From Solea solea (Eukaryota; Chordata; Actinopteri; Pleuronectiformes; Soleidae), in the NCBI RefSeq assembly GCF_958295425.1, contig NC_081151.1, forward strand, positions 17,986,659-18,050,658: DNA of 64,000 nucleotides, given 5' to 3'. The translations under genes and the position numbers were made by a program. Shown one piece after another: positions 35,216 through 47,355 of the stretch (position 1 is its first letter; each line of letters begins with the position of its first letter). Under the pieces are notes generated by a model, which was given only the letters and a program-made list of their open reading frames with translations, searched no databases and was not told the origin of the DNA.

Positions 35216-35930
35216 GCTTTATATAGGTGGTGTGGAGTACGGCACTCAATCACTCTTCATTCATTCACACTGTACAATAATAGACAACTTCTCGGATATT
35301 GTCCTTCAAGCACCTGTGCATAGCAGAGTTTCCAGCGTCATGGGCTGTCTCATGCCAAGTTCTTGAGAACTATGAAGAGTTATTTCTCTTGAAGGAGCAA
35401 GGGGTGGAAAAAAAAAAACAACTGCCCGCGAGTTTAGATGCTCATCGGCGTCGTGGTCTCTCTGCGGAGTCATCACTGATGGTTGCCTAACTCGGGCGAG
35501 GGTTCTACTGAGCGCGTGACACGTTTCATCCGCGATTTCAAAGATTTAGTGACAGGAAAATGCCCTTTTATGATGAAAAGCAGGACATTGGGAGGCAAAA
35601 GTCAGTGTCTTCGCCCATTTTTCGGACATTTCTGCTCATTTTCTCCAGTACCACGCGACGCACAGGCATGCACGTGATATCTAAATGCCCTCTTTCATGC
35701 CCTAATCTGTATCTAACATTTATCTATACACCACATCTCCCTAAATGTCTTTCTTTTTTTCTGCGTTTCCATTCAGGTGTGCGAATAGAAAATGGGCAGG
35801 TAGGCGTGTAGAGGGTGTCCCCCCCATTCTTGTTGAGGCAGAGTGGTCGGGGTGAAGTGTTTGGGGCTAACTAGCCCTTCAAACAAAGAGGGACTCGCTT
35901 CAAAGAGCGGTCTATGAGATTTCTCTGGGA
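35216..35930. other. Gene-poor DNA with enhancer-like text
   Basis: Mostly unique-looking sequence. A 23 nt segment at 35776-35798 is bounded by 'ccattcag' and 'gtaggc' and could mimic a micro-exon, but nothing supports it. No gene is called. Confidence 0.35.
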
Positions 35931-35994
35931 TTAATAAAATCCAAGGAGACTGCCGTCATTCCCCGCAGTCTCATGTCTATAGCCTTGACGGTGG

Positions 35995-36125
35995 TTTTCG
36001 TTGCTCACTCGTTCGCTGGTGCCGATCTGGGAATCGAACCCGCAACCCCCAAATTGAAAGATGTTCGTTTTTGACCTCTCACGGTCCACTCCGCAGTGCC
36101 GGATTTGAACCGCCGGCCCTTTTGG
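35995..36125 (-). repeat. Degenerate tRNA-derived sequences (SINE-like)
   Basis: On the minus strand two pol III B-box-like motifs occur: GGGTTCGATTCCC (complement of 36029-36041) and GGTTCAAATCC (complement of 36101-36111). They are about 70 bp apart, close to tRNA length. No matching acceptor stems or anticodon arms could be paired, so these are better read as tRNA-derived SINE or pseudogene pieces than as functional tRNA genes. Confidence 0.45.
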
Positions 36126-36179
36126 AGAGAGAAAGGCAGAGGCGGGCGAAGTTTGTGAATATCTACGACTGCAGAATAT

Positions 36180-37370
36180 GGAGTCAGGCGTCACAACAAC
36201 ACTCTTAGCTCCTTTTCCCAATAAGGTACTCTCGGCTCTTTCTGAAGAGAAAGCCTCCCAGCTCCCGCCCTCTCTCAGCCACCACACTTTGCTGAAGTGT
36301 CATTAGGATTGTAAAGGGCAGGTTGCCATAGTGCTGCGGGGCTGCTGAAGATGTATGGACTCATGGATAAAACCACCATATTTTGAATGTAAAGATCCGA
36401 GTGCATGGCGGCTAATGCCGGTGGCCGCGGCGGGGACTGCACTCGCCGCGCTGTCGTCTGCCGTCGGGCGCGCATGCATCTTTCATGTGGCGCCCTCGTG
36501 CTCCGTTTTGTGAGATTGCTAGCTTTGCTCTTCAATCCACTTTCATTGTCTATCCGCGGGCCGCGCTTGTTAGTTAGAGCTGGGCGTAGTATTTGGCAGA
36601 GCCGAGGGGAAAGGTGGAACACCTCTTTCACAGTTTTTGCCATAATGGTTGCCTTTTGATTTTTTTACCCTGGGCTTTGGGGGCTACCAGGGATTGTCTC
36701 TGAAATTATTCCATTTTGGCAGAGAAAAAGAAAATGGATTGTGCCGACCCTGTTTTGTTCCTGGTGGGGGGGGCGGGGCGGGGGGGGCGGCTGCAGTATT
36801 ATCCCGGGCTGACACCGGTGGCGAAGAGGCAATCACAGTGGCCCTCGCTCTGACAAAAACACTCCATCTGCAAGGAGAGGAGGAAATCACACCACAATGA
36901 TGTCTGACTCTTCTGCCTCACTCTGGCAGCTGGGCCCTGGGACCCGGGAGCTGCGACACAAACCTCCACACCGCCACCGCCACCACCGCGGCCGCCCTGC
37001 ACTCGCACAAAACAACACAATACGAATCAGCAGCTGTAACGCACAAAAGCAACGCACCTGCCCCGCACAACAAGAACAAAAAACCAAAGTTTCCTTTTGT
37101 CAGTGGGAGTTAGGACTGTGTCGGTTTTTATCATACTTGTTTTAAAATGAGAAGCATACAGTGCAAACTTTTGACTTTAACATCGAGTTTAATGACATGA
37201 GGAGGCAGTGTGGGATCATGGGATTTGTTGTCTCGTTTGGTTCCAAAACACACAGAATAAAAGTGGAAAAACAAAAGACGTCACACGAACACTATTTCCT
37301 TCCTCATGCTGATGCTTGCATGACAAAAACTTAAAGGGGACAAAAATGAAATGGTACTTTATGGCTAATT
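36180..37370. other. GC-richer intergenic block
   Basis: The section 36400-36640 is CpG-containing ('ggtggccgcggcggggactg', 'ccgtcgggcgcgcatgcatc') and unlike the AT-rich surroundings. G-runs occur at 36765-36790. It could be an unmethylated regulatory island or a distal promoter, but no first exon with a convincing donor was found. Open frames of about 120 codons on both strands lack family resemblance. Confidence 0.35.
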
Positions 37371-37379
37371 TTTTTATTT

Positions 37380-38060
37380 ATACAGCCCTTTTCACTACAC
37401 TACACTTTTGCCACTCACCCGTTCATTCGCATATATTTTATAGATAAGATAAGACAGTGGAAATAGGGACAGTAAAGATGAGGATAATAAATAACAAACA
37501 TGCATTACCAAAAAAAGTACAATATATAAAGATATTAACACTAAGACTGTAAAAAAAAAAGAAGTTAAAAATAGAAAGTATTTAGTAGAGCTGAAACAAT
37601 TAACTATTTTGATAATCGATAAAGGGTTTGAAGCTTTTTTCATGATTAAAACAAGATTTCCGGTTGTTTAAGCTTCTTAAATGTGAGTATTTTCTTCATT
37701 TCTTTGCTCTGGATCACAAAGAAATCATTCAAAGTGAATCATTTTGGTTTGTGGACAAAACATCATCATTTCCAGGTTTGACGAACACCAACTTCTGATA
37801 TCTTATGGACCAAACGATTAATCGAGCAAATAAAAGACAGATTAATCGATTATGAAAAGAATCGTCAGTTGCAGCTCTGAAAGATATTAACACTAAGACT
37901 GTAAAACAAAAGTCTTTATTTTTAACAAAAGTTAAAAATAAAAAGCACATTCACACACCCCTACACGGCAGGAGCACCATTGGGTACTGAACCCTGGACT
38001 TTCCAGTTGAAAGACAACTTGGCTACCGCTCAGCCAACGTTGCCCCACAATGTTAGTGCA
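37380..38060. repeat. Composite repeat: SINE-like ends around a hAT MITE and direct repeats
   Basis: The minus strand of 37980-38045 reads GGGGCAACGTTGGCTGAGCG followed by GTAGCC and a GGTTCAGTACCC B-box, a tRNA-like SINE head. The left part (37380-37440, 'cccttttcactacactacac', 'ccactcacccgttcattc') looks like the tail of the same class. Between them, 37528-37577 and 37881-37945 are direct repeats ('gatattaacactaagactgt') flanking the MITE at 37586-37880. Confidence 0.5.
37586..37880 (-). mobile_element. hAT MITE, same family as 29095, reverse orientation
   Basis: The termini are TAGAGCTGAAAC on the left and GTTGCAGCTCTG at the right. The interior matches the 29095 element on the opposite strand through 'aacaagatttccggttgttt', 'ggatcacaaagaaatcattc' and 'catttccaggtttgacgaac'. 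No 8 bp target duplication is seen ('gtatttag' versus 'aaagatat'); instead the flanks are longer direct repeats. Confidence 0.8.
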
Positions 38061-38194
38061 ACCAAATGTATACAAAAATAGTCCCTAACCCATGTTACAC
38101 ATTATAGCTTTAAAAATAGACAAATAAATCAACACATTTTCAAGCTTTTAACCCCATTAAGCTGTTTGCCTACAAAACTCAAATACCATTAAGA

Positions 38195-39851
38195 TGTCAA
38201 ACACACACACACACACACACCAGATGGAAGATAAGCAGTGGTGTAGCTCGCCCTGTTAGTATTCAGCCGTGTCACCTCTTTCCCTCCGCGGTCCCATACC
38301 TGAGGATCAAACGCACCTCTTTGTGAGAGAGGCCTGACCCCCCGCTATCAGCAAACAGAAGAGAGTCCAGCTGACACCACTCTTGAGATGTGCAGTGCAG
38401 ACAGAGGCCTGTGATTACGGCACAATCCTGAGGAGACGAACCCCCCCCCCCCTCCCTCCGTCCCTGCCCCAGCCTCCCACAACACACACCGTCCACCCAC
38501 TCTCCCTCCCCCTCCATCTCTCCGCCCGCCCGCAAATTCACCTATCTCTGAAAATGGATGTTAATCTCGCACCCCGACTGGCCGCCTCCGAGACCTCGTT
38601 GACACACATGCAGCCGCCGCCGTCGCACCATGAATAATCAATAGAGCGCCCGTTTTCATGAACATATTTCCCAGAGCATGCACTAGCGGTAGATTAGAAT
38701 CTGAGATTGGACGAGTGTGTGTAAGTGCACTGACATTGGCATAACCAGGAGAATAAAACCTGGTCCTAATGAGGCAGGACCTCACCAGAATTAGAACTGG
38801 TTAGTTTTTTGAGTTGTGGTTGTGGTAAAGGTTAGGCGTACTGTTTTGTTTAGTGCCGTGTCCTAAGAAGAATAGCTGCACAAGCCTGTGTGTGTGTGTG
38901 TGTGTGTGTGGAGGAGCTCTCTCTCTAGGATACAAGGTAACACAGGGGGGATATGGGTCTGTCTAGTGCCTCCGTTGCACCACGTGAAAACCAATGAAGG
39001 TAAAGCAAGAGGGGGGATTAATTTGTTTTGAGAGAGGCAGAGGCTCAAGTGGGTCTTCCAATAGCAAATTAGCGAACCCTCATTTCGAAAACCCTCATAC
39101 ATACTAGAGAACAGTAATGTGCAAACACAAACATCACCCATGTGCACATGCATGCAGTATTCTCCCCCGTCAGACGAAGATGGAAAATCATACACTGTTT
39201 CCTTTTCCCTGCCACTCGCCGCTCCCCCCCCCCCCCACACACACACACACACACAGAGATATATACGCTTGTGCGCGCAAACAACAAGAAGGAAAAACTC
39301 CAATTTTATCTGCAGGGCCAGAAATCAATCTCACATCTCTTTAGTTAATCCGCAATGGCTCTCTACAGATCCTGACACTAATAAGGTATTGAGCAGGTGA
39401 GGCCAGGGGCTGAGGAGGAGAACAGAGGGAGAGAGGAGAGGCCTTGCAGTCTGGGGCCTGGACTGGCGGCTGGCACTGTTCCAGTGCAATTATGGGGCTT
39501 GTGTATGGGAGAGAAGGGGCGCAGGAAAGCAGCAGCAGCAGCAGCAGCACAGATAGAAGGGCAAAGGGAGAGTGAGAGTGAGAGAGAGGGAGGCAAAGAG
39601 AAAGCAGGAGAAAGTGGGGGTGGCGGAGGAGGAGGAGGAGGAGGGGGGGAAAAATCGATCCCATCTGTGGTATGATGGTTAATTAAAGCAGCTCTTGAGC
39701 AGCCCAAGGATGAGAGGCTTGGCTGGGCTCCTGGAGGCACAGCTCTGATTACTCACACAGAATGGATGGTTTCTTAGCAATGAAAGGAGGGGGCCAAGAG
39801 CTGCCTGGTGGGGTGCACAGACGACATCAAGGAGGGAGAGACATGTGCATG

Positions 39852-39895
<44 letters not shown>

Positions 39896-40280
39896 GCAAA
39901 GGGACTGTAACGCAGACACGCACTTGCATGCGCATGCATATGTACGAAGTTGTGTGCATCATAATCCCCGTATAGGCAGACAACATCGGGTAAATTAGAT
40001 CCAAATAAATGCATCGGATAACGTGAGTAAATGTAAATCCACGGCACATTAATGTCGGCACAAACAATAAAAAAGAGGGTCCTTAATTTACTCCGTAAAC
40101 ACAGTCTTATCTCACCGTTCCATTTAGCCCTGAATTCCACCCTCCTCTTTAACACTCGTGGCTCTCTCACACTGAAAGGGCATGATGGGTGACAGCCCCG
40201 CCACTTTGGTATGACCCCACCCCCCTATGGTGAGATCTGGTATTGCATAACATATTCAGGCAAAGAGGGAAATGGACAAA
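38195..40280. other. Microsatellite-rich intergenic DNA
   Basis: CA/TG runs lie at about 38201-38221, 38887-38910, 39236-39256 and 39857-39893, a C-rich tract at 38441-38451 and an (AGC)n run at about 39530-39548. The short block 38856-38890 ('gtgtcctaagaagaatagct') recurs at 62685-62725 beside another TG run, so it is repeat-derived. Repeat-poor blocks at 38540-38700 and 39960-40200 may be regulatory. No gene is seen. Confidence 0.4.
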
Positions 40281-41720
40281 AGGTTGTTTTTTTATATATA
40301 TTTTTGCACGTTAACAATCCCTGAATGATTCTTTATGACTCTGTCGTAGGATATCGATCCGCGTCGGCCGTGAAACTTCACCTCCACGTGACACACCAGT
40401 CGCCGTGGAAGTAAAACAAGGGCTCTCGAGAGACGATGCGCAGCCCGTCCTCCTGTTTTTTTTACGAAGTTCAAGCTGACGTATAATCATACTCTCAGAG
40501 TTAGAGAGGGGTTGTAATAAACCTCCAAATCTGAGGTGTATGAATTATGTATATGCAAAGTGGGGGGATTTGATGGCTGTAAAACGGAAAGGAGGGTGTC
40601 GGCGGCTGATTGAGGCGCGCCGCGCCGCGCTGCGCCATTTCGCCACCATGCCTCCCTCTACAGAAAGACTGGGGTCAGGGCCCCGTGCTAATTGGTGTCG
40701 GGCCGAGCGCTTGTGAGCTAAATGAGAAAATTACACGCTGTGGGAGGAATCAGCCGCGGTTTGTTGCGGGGGCCTTTCGACAGTATGGCTGCCGTCCTAT
40801 CTGCGAGGTGGAGACAGCTGTCTGCCTCGGTGTTTGTTTGTCGGGGAGGGGGAGGAGGAGGAGGAGGAGGAGGGAGAACTTTGACGGTGTAGGAGTCTCC
40901 AGTTCACTTTCAGGCACACCCAGTAGATATACAGTACACGAGCATAATGTGGCTCAAGTCAAGAATAAGATAACAGCTGGTTTATATTGGACGTGCATAG
41001 TTGTCTTTTTTGCTTATTTTAACCATCAAAGGGCCAGAAATTGTCCTTTTTGCCCATTTTCCCAGAATAACTTTCAATATCTGGCTGTTATTTACAATTT
41101 TTCCGCATGTTTTACTGATTTAACAGTTTGAAATGAAGAAAAACAAAAAGGTTCTATAAAAGAAAACCCGCCATAGTTGTACGCAAACACCAGATTTTGT
41201 GTAGTATGTACTGTATAAAACATATTTACAGTAATATCTGCTCGAGTTTTTATCTCTACAGTATGTCCAAAAGCGGGAAACGATGTACTTAAATAAACTT
41301 CTCAGGTTTCAGAAACCGTCGGAATTTCTCCGATAGCACGAAACCTCGCGGAATTGCGCTAATGCTCTCGCGCAAACTGGTCACCTGTGTGTTTGAGTAT
41401 CTCATCCCACAGCCAGCAAGAGATAGTTGAGGCACGATGATGATTGGTTTTGCAGCACTTAGTAAACTCATCTCCACAGAGCTTTATTTTTTATAACCAC
41501 GTTCAACCTGCTTGTTTTGGAGTTACGAGCCACAGCTTCTCCGCTCTCCCTCGTATCGTTGTTTTGAGCCCGTTTTCTGACTCCACCCACTGTCCAAACA
41601 CAGCAAACAAACAAAAAAAAGAGTCCGATTTCTCCCTCAGGAGTTACCAGATGAGATGCAAGTGTCCCCTACACGAGTTGGGGAGTGCAGCCGTTCCCTG
41701 AAGTCACTTTTGAATCCGTG
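40281..41720. other. Gene-poor DNA including a CpG-rich patch
   Basis: The section 40480-40620 is repeat-free and ends in a CpG-dense patch ('gaggcgcgccgcgccgcgct'). A GGA-triplet run lies at 40848-40872. A 173-codon open frame (40610-41131) starts in the CpG patch, but its composition changes sharply along its length and it matches nothing I recognise. Confidence 0.35.
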
Positions 41721-41734
41721 AAACCTTTGGAGAA

Positions 41735-41995
41735 GTTTCCGTAGGGTGCAAATCGCCAAAGTGGACGCCAAAATTCAAAATTACCGACTTCCTGTTGAGT
41801 TGAGGTCATGGTTACGGTCAACTTTTTTGTTCATCTTGGTCCATAACATCTTTCCACCAAGTTTCGGGAAATTCGGTGAAACTAAACTTTTCCTGTGTTT
41901 TCATTTTAGGGGGTGCTATAGAGCCCTTGAGCAACACACGGGTTCGGGACCTATGCCAATATCGCGTTTTCGCCAGACCTGACCTCCATGCCAAG
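41735..41995. repeat. Common teleost dispersed repeat copy
   Basis: The text 'gtggacgccaaaattcaaaa', 'ccgacttcctgttgagttga', 'ttttagggggtgctatagag' and 'tatcgcgttttcgccagacc' closely matches a dispersed sequence I recall from many fish genomes ('gccgacttcctgttgggttt...gggggcgctatagagcc'). The 78-codon frame within is not a gene. Confidence 0.55.
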
Positions 41996-42044
41996 TAACA
42001 TGAGTTTTTAAGCATGTTAACCCACTCAAAAATGACCAGAAAGC

Positions 42045-42190
42045 CACGGATATAATAATAATCTGAAGGATTATTATAATAATCTGAAATAATCTGAAGG
42101 ATTATTATAATAATCTGAAGGATTATTATTATATGCACTGTTTTTTCAGATTATTATAATAATCTGAAGGATTATTATTATATGCACTGT
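42045..42190. repeat. Tandem and inverted 'ataatctgaagg' repeat
   Basis: The units 'ataatctgaaggattattat' recur four times, and the 24 bp segment ending 'atatgcactgt' occurs twice (about 42117-42141 and 42167-42190). Because 'taataatc' pairs with 'gattatta', the array can fold on itself. Confidence 0.75.
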
Positions 42191-42229
42191 GTGTAAATGC
42201 AAATATTTCATCTTATTGCAGTAATGCGG

Positions 42230-43145
42230 CACATTTAAGGATATTAGACATGGCTGACGCTGCTGAAGTTGAAACTGGGCATCGGAATGATGGATGGAAT
42301 GTGATTTCAGTGACTGAAACGCGTCATCGAGCGAGAGAAGGTTTTGACAAAGAGGAAAATATCCAGGGAGTTTGCACTTGAACAAAGTGGGGAGTAACTG
42401 AGCCACTTTTTGTGCTTTTGGTATTTTTCCTTGAGTAAATGAGGCTAAATTAGATCGCTTTTGTTTCTCTTGAAATTGTCCATTTGTCTGCAAAGCTGAA
42501 ACGGTGTGATGACGAGCTAATCCTAAAAACGGCGTGTCCTTTAATCAGGAACGCGTTGTTTTTCCACGTGCCTTTTGTGTGCCGGTACATTTGTGCCGCT
42601 CAAAGCCCCGGGCAAATAATTCACCACCAAACACAGCATTCCTCCACTCCTGCGGCACACCCACCCAACAAACAGACAAACAACAATGTGGACTAAATGA
42701 CTAAAGTGTTGGATTGCCTTCCTTTTGTTCTTTGGCTTATTTCTCGTCTCCGCTTGGCTCTCTCTCTCTCCAAGACAGTCTCCTTTGGTGGCGAGCCCCG
42801 GCAATCTTAAATAAACGTCATTAACTGTTTGCTCATATCGGCCGCAGAAAGTATGCCGCAGCCTCCTTTGTCTCACTATCAGTTGTTTAAACGAGGTTTG
42901 TGCTGTAATGGCGTGGTCGGCCGGCGCCTGGAGGCTTTGATGTGCCGTCTCACGCGGAGACACTGAGCCTGAACTTACAATTTCAGGAGGTCGCGTGGAA
43001 AACAAATGAACGGGAGAGCCCTGCAAACACAGGGGGTCATACAGGGCACGGCTCATCATATACGCAGCAAAATAATCTCTACCACTTTCCAATAATCATA
43101 GAGGCTTTTACAGTTGGAATTGGTGGCTATATTAGTTGTCAATGA
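42230..43145. promoter_or_regulatory. Candidate conserved non-coding block
   Basis: This is about 900 bp with almost no simple repeat and balanced composition. It includes 'gaggctaaattagatcgc', 'gacgagctaatcctaaaaac', 'ggcaaataattcaccacc' and 'cttaaataaacgtcattaac'. It contrasts with the repeats on either side. It could be one or several developmental enhancers; a 183-codon minus-strand frame here looks incidental. Confidence 0.35.
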
Positions 43146-43166
43146 GTGATTCAATACTGTATAGAT

Positions 43167-43256
43167 CAGGGGTCTGCAACCTTTAACATGACCACAGCCA
43201 TTTTTGTCTAAATTAAGATGTAAAGTTTTTTATATACTATATATGTATATGTCTAC

Positions 43257-43290
<34 letters not shown>

Positions 43291-43811
43291 ATATATGTGT
43301 ATGTATATGTATGTATATATGCATATATATGTATATATGTGTATATATGTATATGTCTACATATATGTATATATGTGTGTGTGTTTTTATATATATGTGT
43401 ATGTATATATGCATATATATGTTTATATGTGTGTGTGTATATGTGTATATATGTGTATGTATATGTATGTATATATGTATATATGCATATATGTGTATAT
43501 ATGTATGTATATATGTATATATACGTGTGTATATATGTGTATGTATATATGTGTATGTATATGTATGTATATATGCATATATATGTATATATGTGTGTGT
43601 GTGTATATGTATGTATACATGCATATATATGTATATATGTGTTTGAGTGTATATATATACACATATGTGTATGTATTCATATGTATATATCCATATATGT
43701 ATACATATGTATATATGTATATGATATATATGTATGTGTATATATATATTTATATGTATATATATATACACATACATATATACATATATGTGTGTATATA
43801 TGTACATACAC

Positions 43812-43851
<40 letters not shown>

Positions 43852-44286
43852 ATGATAGGTTGTTGCATTCATGAAATGTAAGAAATACAAAAAGAAAACT
43901 GTTGACATTTCAATGCTGTTTATACCCAACCTTTTACAAAGTGAAGGAGAAAATTGATGAAATTAAAAGTAACTCACTTTGAAATAAATAAAGAAAAAAT
44001 TGTATTTTCTGTATATAGTAACCCTTAATGTTCACCATTAACTAGGTGCCTACTAACGTGCATATAAGTAGCATACTAGCCCTTTATTAGTGATTATTAA
44101 GCACATATTAACACCTTCATCAGGAAATAACTGTCCATGCATGCCTGCAATAATAAGTATGTGGATTATTTATTTATGTATTACCTTGATCTAAATAAGA
44201 CAGAAAGAAATCTACTTTTTATTCAAAGCAAAACAAGGAGCCGCTGCAGAGGGGCCCAAGAGCCACATGTAGTTCTAGAGCCACAG
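43167..44286. mobile_element. hAT-like element swollen by a TA/TG satellite
   Basis: It starts with the hAT-type terminus CAGGGGTCTGCAACCTTTA. The right part carries 'ggagccgctgcagaggggcc' and 'aagagccacatgtagttcta', the usual inner right end of this family, but the terminal bases are truncated. Flanks 'gtatagat' (43159-43166) and 'gcatagat' (44287-44294) match at 7 of 8 positions, compatible with a target duplication. Inside, about 43235-43847 is a TA/TG/'tatatgtatg' satellite. Confidence 0.55.
43235..43847. repeat. Long (TATG/TA/TG)n satellite
   Basis: About 610 bp of alternating purine-pyrimidine sequence built from 'tatatatgtgtatgtatatg' type units. It lacks stops in several frames on both strands, giving open frames up to 225 codons that translate only to Tyr/Ile/Val/Cys or His/Thr/Tyr/Ile repeats. 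Confidence 0.95.
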
Positions 44287-45087
44287 GCATAGATCATAAA
44301 AGATATCACTTTTTACTCTCCTTTGGTTTAAAAACACCCTTTTCCAATAAACCATTTGATCCCTTTCACCCTTTGAGATTGATTTATAAATGTGTGTATG
44401 ACACACACTAATCTGTATATCTGCAGACTTGATGGGTTATTGAAAAAGAGGGAATTTGTCACATGACATGGAAGCTTCTTTGAAATAATGTGTGTTTTTA
44501 AAATAGAGAACATGACTCGTTACTAATCCTAAATGCCTTTGTTATGACATAAAATAAAACCACATGATGTGTATATGTATAGATATAACCATATATATAT
44601 ATATACACATTACTTAATAAGTTGGATCAACCAAATATGTGCTATATCAACTAATTTACCTTTAGTGAACGTGCTGCTTTACATCATTTAATTTAGTCAA
44701 AGGAACAAAGTGAACTGATTAAGTGAAATTGGGTCAACAAATATTTTTTTGCAGTATCATACACTGTAACAAAATTTCCTGTTAAATTACAGTAAACTAC
44801 TGGCAGCTACAGTTGCCAGCTTGAAACTGTTATTCTACAGTGTACCTACTGTGATTTACAACAACAGTTTAGTACCGTAAAGATATTACAGTACTGTGCT
44901 GTATGTAAAATAAACATTACAGTATTATACTGTCAGCTCTTTGGTTGCAGTTATACTGTTATTTTACAGTTCCTACAGTAATCTCCATTAACAACTTATT
45001 ACTGTAAAACTGTAGAATGTGATTTTCACAGTGATATAAACTAATGATTTAAAATTTTTACATTTTAAAAAATGAAAACCCCTGAAA

Positions 45088-45091
45088 TAAC

Positions 45092-45143
<52 letters not shown>
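45088..45143. repeat. (AAT)n microsatellite
   Basis: About 18 units of AAT/ATA lie inside the left half of the CACTA-like element. Confidence 0.9.
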
Positions 45144-45146
<3 letters not shown>

Positions 45147-45402
45147 TAAAATAGCTATCACAGAAATGGCTCAGACAAGAGATGGCCTTACAACATTAGG
45201 CATTTATTAAAGCTGAACATTTTCAGTATCTACAAAATCCATAAAAACACCATTACTACTTTTTTTTTTCTGTGTGATGGCTAACATTACATTCATTAAA
45301 CTTTGTATTTTCCTCCCCGGGTCAAAATTGACCAGGTCTGGTTTGACTGTTTGCAAAGCATCGAGTACAAATTATCAGCCAATTCAACTTCATTTAACCA
45401 TG

Positions 45403-47355
45403 CTAGTTTTGGTCATCCACCAATTTTTTTAGTAGAGTGGCCACATGGGGATTCACCGTTGTTGCCTTTTTGTGGACCAGCTTCCCTGTCTTCTTTGACA
45501 CCACCTTCCCCTGGCTGGTCTTTCTTCCCCTCTCAGGATTAATCCCAATGAGGCGCCTAAAATGTAATAATAGAGAAAATATATAAAATAAAGATCATTT
45601 GCATTCAATATGGAACCCTATCACATTAATTGAATAAAAAAAAATAGGATGTATTTTTATGATAATGACCCCAGTGTCTCATGATTATCAGAGAATGATC
45701 TCATTTTGATAAACTATTTATGAGAAACAAAACATTCATGATTCATGATTACAACAGATCAGCTGTTGCCATTATTACAGTATCTATTAAACTTTGATTT
45801 GAGGGTGGCATTAGGAAACTTTGTCATCTTTGGGAAAGTTAATCTTTGGCAAAGTTCAACATATACATACTTTATGAAGACTGTATTTCAGGCTCCTCAA
45901 CCATGGTGTCTATTGTCAACTTAAGAAGAGCATTTAGTGAAGGACACATTGCTCAATGAGAGTGACATGGCCAGTCTGAACAGCACCATTCCTTAATTAA
46001 GATATGTGCCAAAAGAAAGCAGGCTATGCTTTGATGTGTAGGCGATAGGGGCAACAACTTTAAAAGTTAATATACCAGTATGGCTTATAATAAATGACAA
46101 TTCAATATTTCTGAACAGAGCTGGGAAGAGAGGTAACATACTCATTTACCTTTGAACAAACTCCAGTGTCCTTGCAGCTTCTTCTTGGTAGTGCAGGTTG
46201 AACACAGTACGTGGCGAAAACTGCAGCAAGCCCTGTGATGAAGGTTTTTTGGATGCCTCACAGATGACCTGGCTTTCGATGCTGATCATCCAATGTCCCA
46301 ATGTGACTCCATCACCAGCAACTGATGCAGACAACAGTTAGGGAAAATAAATATGGGTATAAGGGCCTTATATGTGGATAAGACGTTCACAGAAAAAGCC
46401 ACCCCTTTATTTTTTTTAACAGTAATGTTTTGTGCAACTTGATGTGTTTGTGTGGCATTAAAGCTATTTGTTGTTGTTTAACTGGTGTTTTAGGTCAATA
46501 CACACACATTGAACTGTAGTGCTAAGAGGAAAGCTGGACAGAAATGTGTTCGATGTATTCATTGCAATGTCTGTATTTTGCAGAATAATACACTAAAGAC
46601 AGAACATAAAAAGTTACACTGAGTCTCTGTTCAAGTGTGCAACACCTATCCACACATTTTCTACTGTATTTATATCAAGTATCATAAATTATCTTATTGC
46701 AAATCATTAGTTTCCACAACTTGAGATAGCAAAAAGAATGATGAGAAAACTAAATCAATGACAGACCACGATACAACTTAAGTTTAGGAGACAGATACAG
46801 AAAGAAAAATTGGACAGATGGAGACACAGAAAGACAGACTGACTTTGTTCTTTACTCCATGTCATGCTTTTATGACACTTACCCATTAGAATCAGTCGTG
46901 GACTGGTTGGGAGGGTCAGGGTGCGCTCAACACCGGCTGCTGTGGCAAACATCTGTAGAACATGGACAACAGTATCCAAATATTAAGAATGGAACTGCAT
47001 GTTCAGTCGTTGTAGACACAAGAAATATTGCTAAACATTTCATCAACAAGAATTTGTATCATCTGGCGTCGTTTGTCAGGAGCAGGTCTCTTGCTGTTGG
47101 CAATGGCTGATTGCACTTCCTCTGGCATTTTATCCCATGGGACTTCAAAGGTTTCATACCACTTACTGTATATGTTGGCTGATTGTCTTAGGCTGTGCGA
47201 TGTACATGGTTTTGATGGTTCTGAAGAGCTTGACAGGGATGAAATGCTGGACAGTGAAGATGAAGAGCAAGGCAATGGAGTAGAGAGCGAAGTCCGACTT
47301 GTATGTGTTGAGTCACCTGGCAAGATTTGTAGATCAAGTGTGACTGTAGTAGATT
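45403..47355 (-). pseudogene. Broken SAMD3-like gene inside a transposon
   Basis: Minus-strand pieces are 47355 down to the in-frame stop at about 47003, 46952-46883, 46321-46150 and 45556-45403. The last three have GT-AG borders and matching phases. They join as MFATAAGVERTLTLP..SPRLILM, VAGDGVTLGHW..VFNLHYQEEAARTLEFVQR and RLIGINPERGRK..NPHVATLLKKLVDDQN, then stop. I recognise this C-terminus from a large uncharacterised teleost family often named SAM-domain-containing protein 3-like. The first piece (WDKMPEEVQSAIANSKRPAP then DKRRQMIQILVDEM) is that family's N-terminal part. The middle, normally well over 100 residues, is missing: only about 50 nt separate the stop from the next exon. No intact product is expected. 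Confidence 0.6.

Noticed and set aside
35776..35798. 23 nt micro-exon
   Set aside because: Splice-like ends occur, but there is no partner exon or conserved reading and the length shifts frame.
35995..36125. Functional tRNA genes on the minus strand
   Set aside because: Only B-box-like motifs are convincing; acceptor and anticodon stems could not be paired and no terminator T-run follows at the expected spot.
37980..38045. Functional tRNA gene on the minus strand
   Set aside because: A- and B-box-like text is present, but the sequence reads as a SINE head with SINE-type tail text nearby rather than a complete cloverleaf.
40610..41131. 173-codon plus-strand frame
   Set aside because: Composition shifts from CpG-rich to AT-rich along its length, it has an Arg run from a GGA repeat, no splice or family support, and no recognisable domain.
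43204..43881. Open frames up to 225 codons on both strands
   Set aside because: They are translations of a TA/TG satellite; every frame lacks stops because of base composition, and the peptides are simple Tyr/Ile/Val/Cys or His/Thr repeats.
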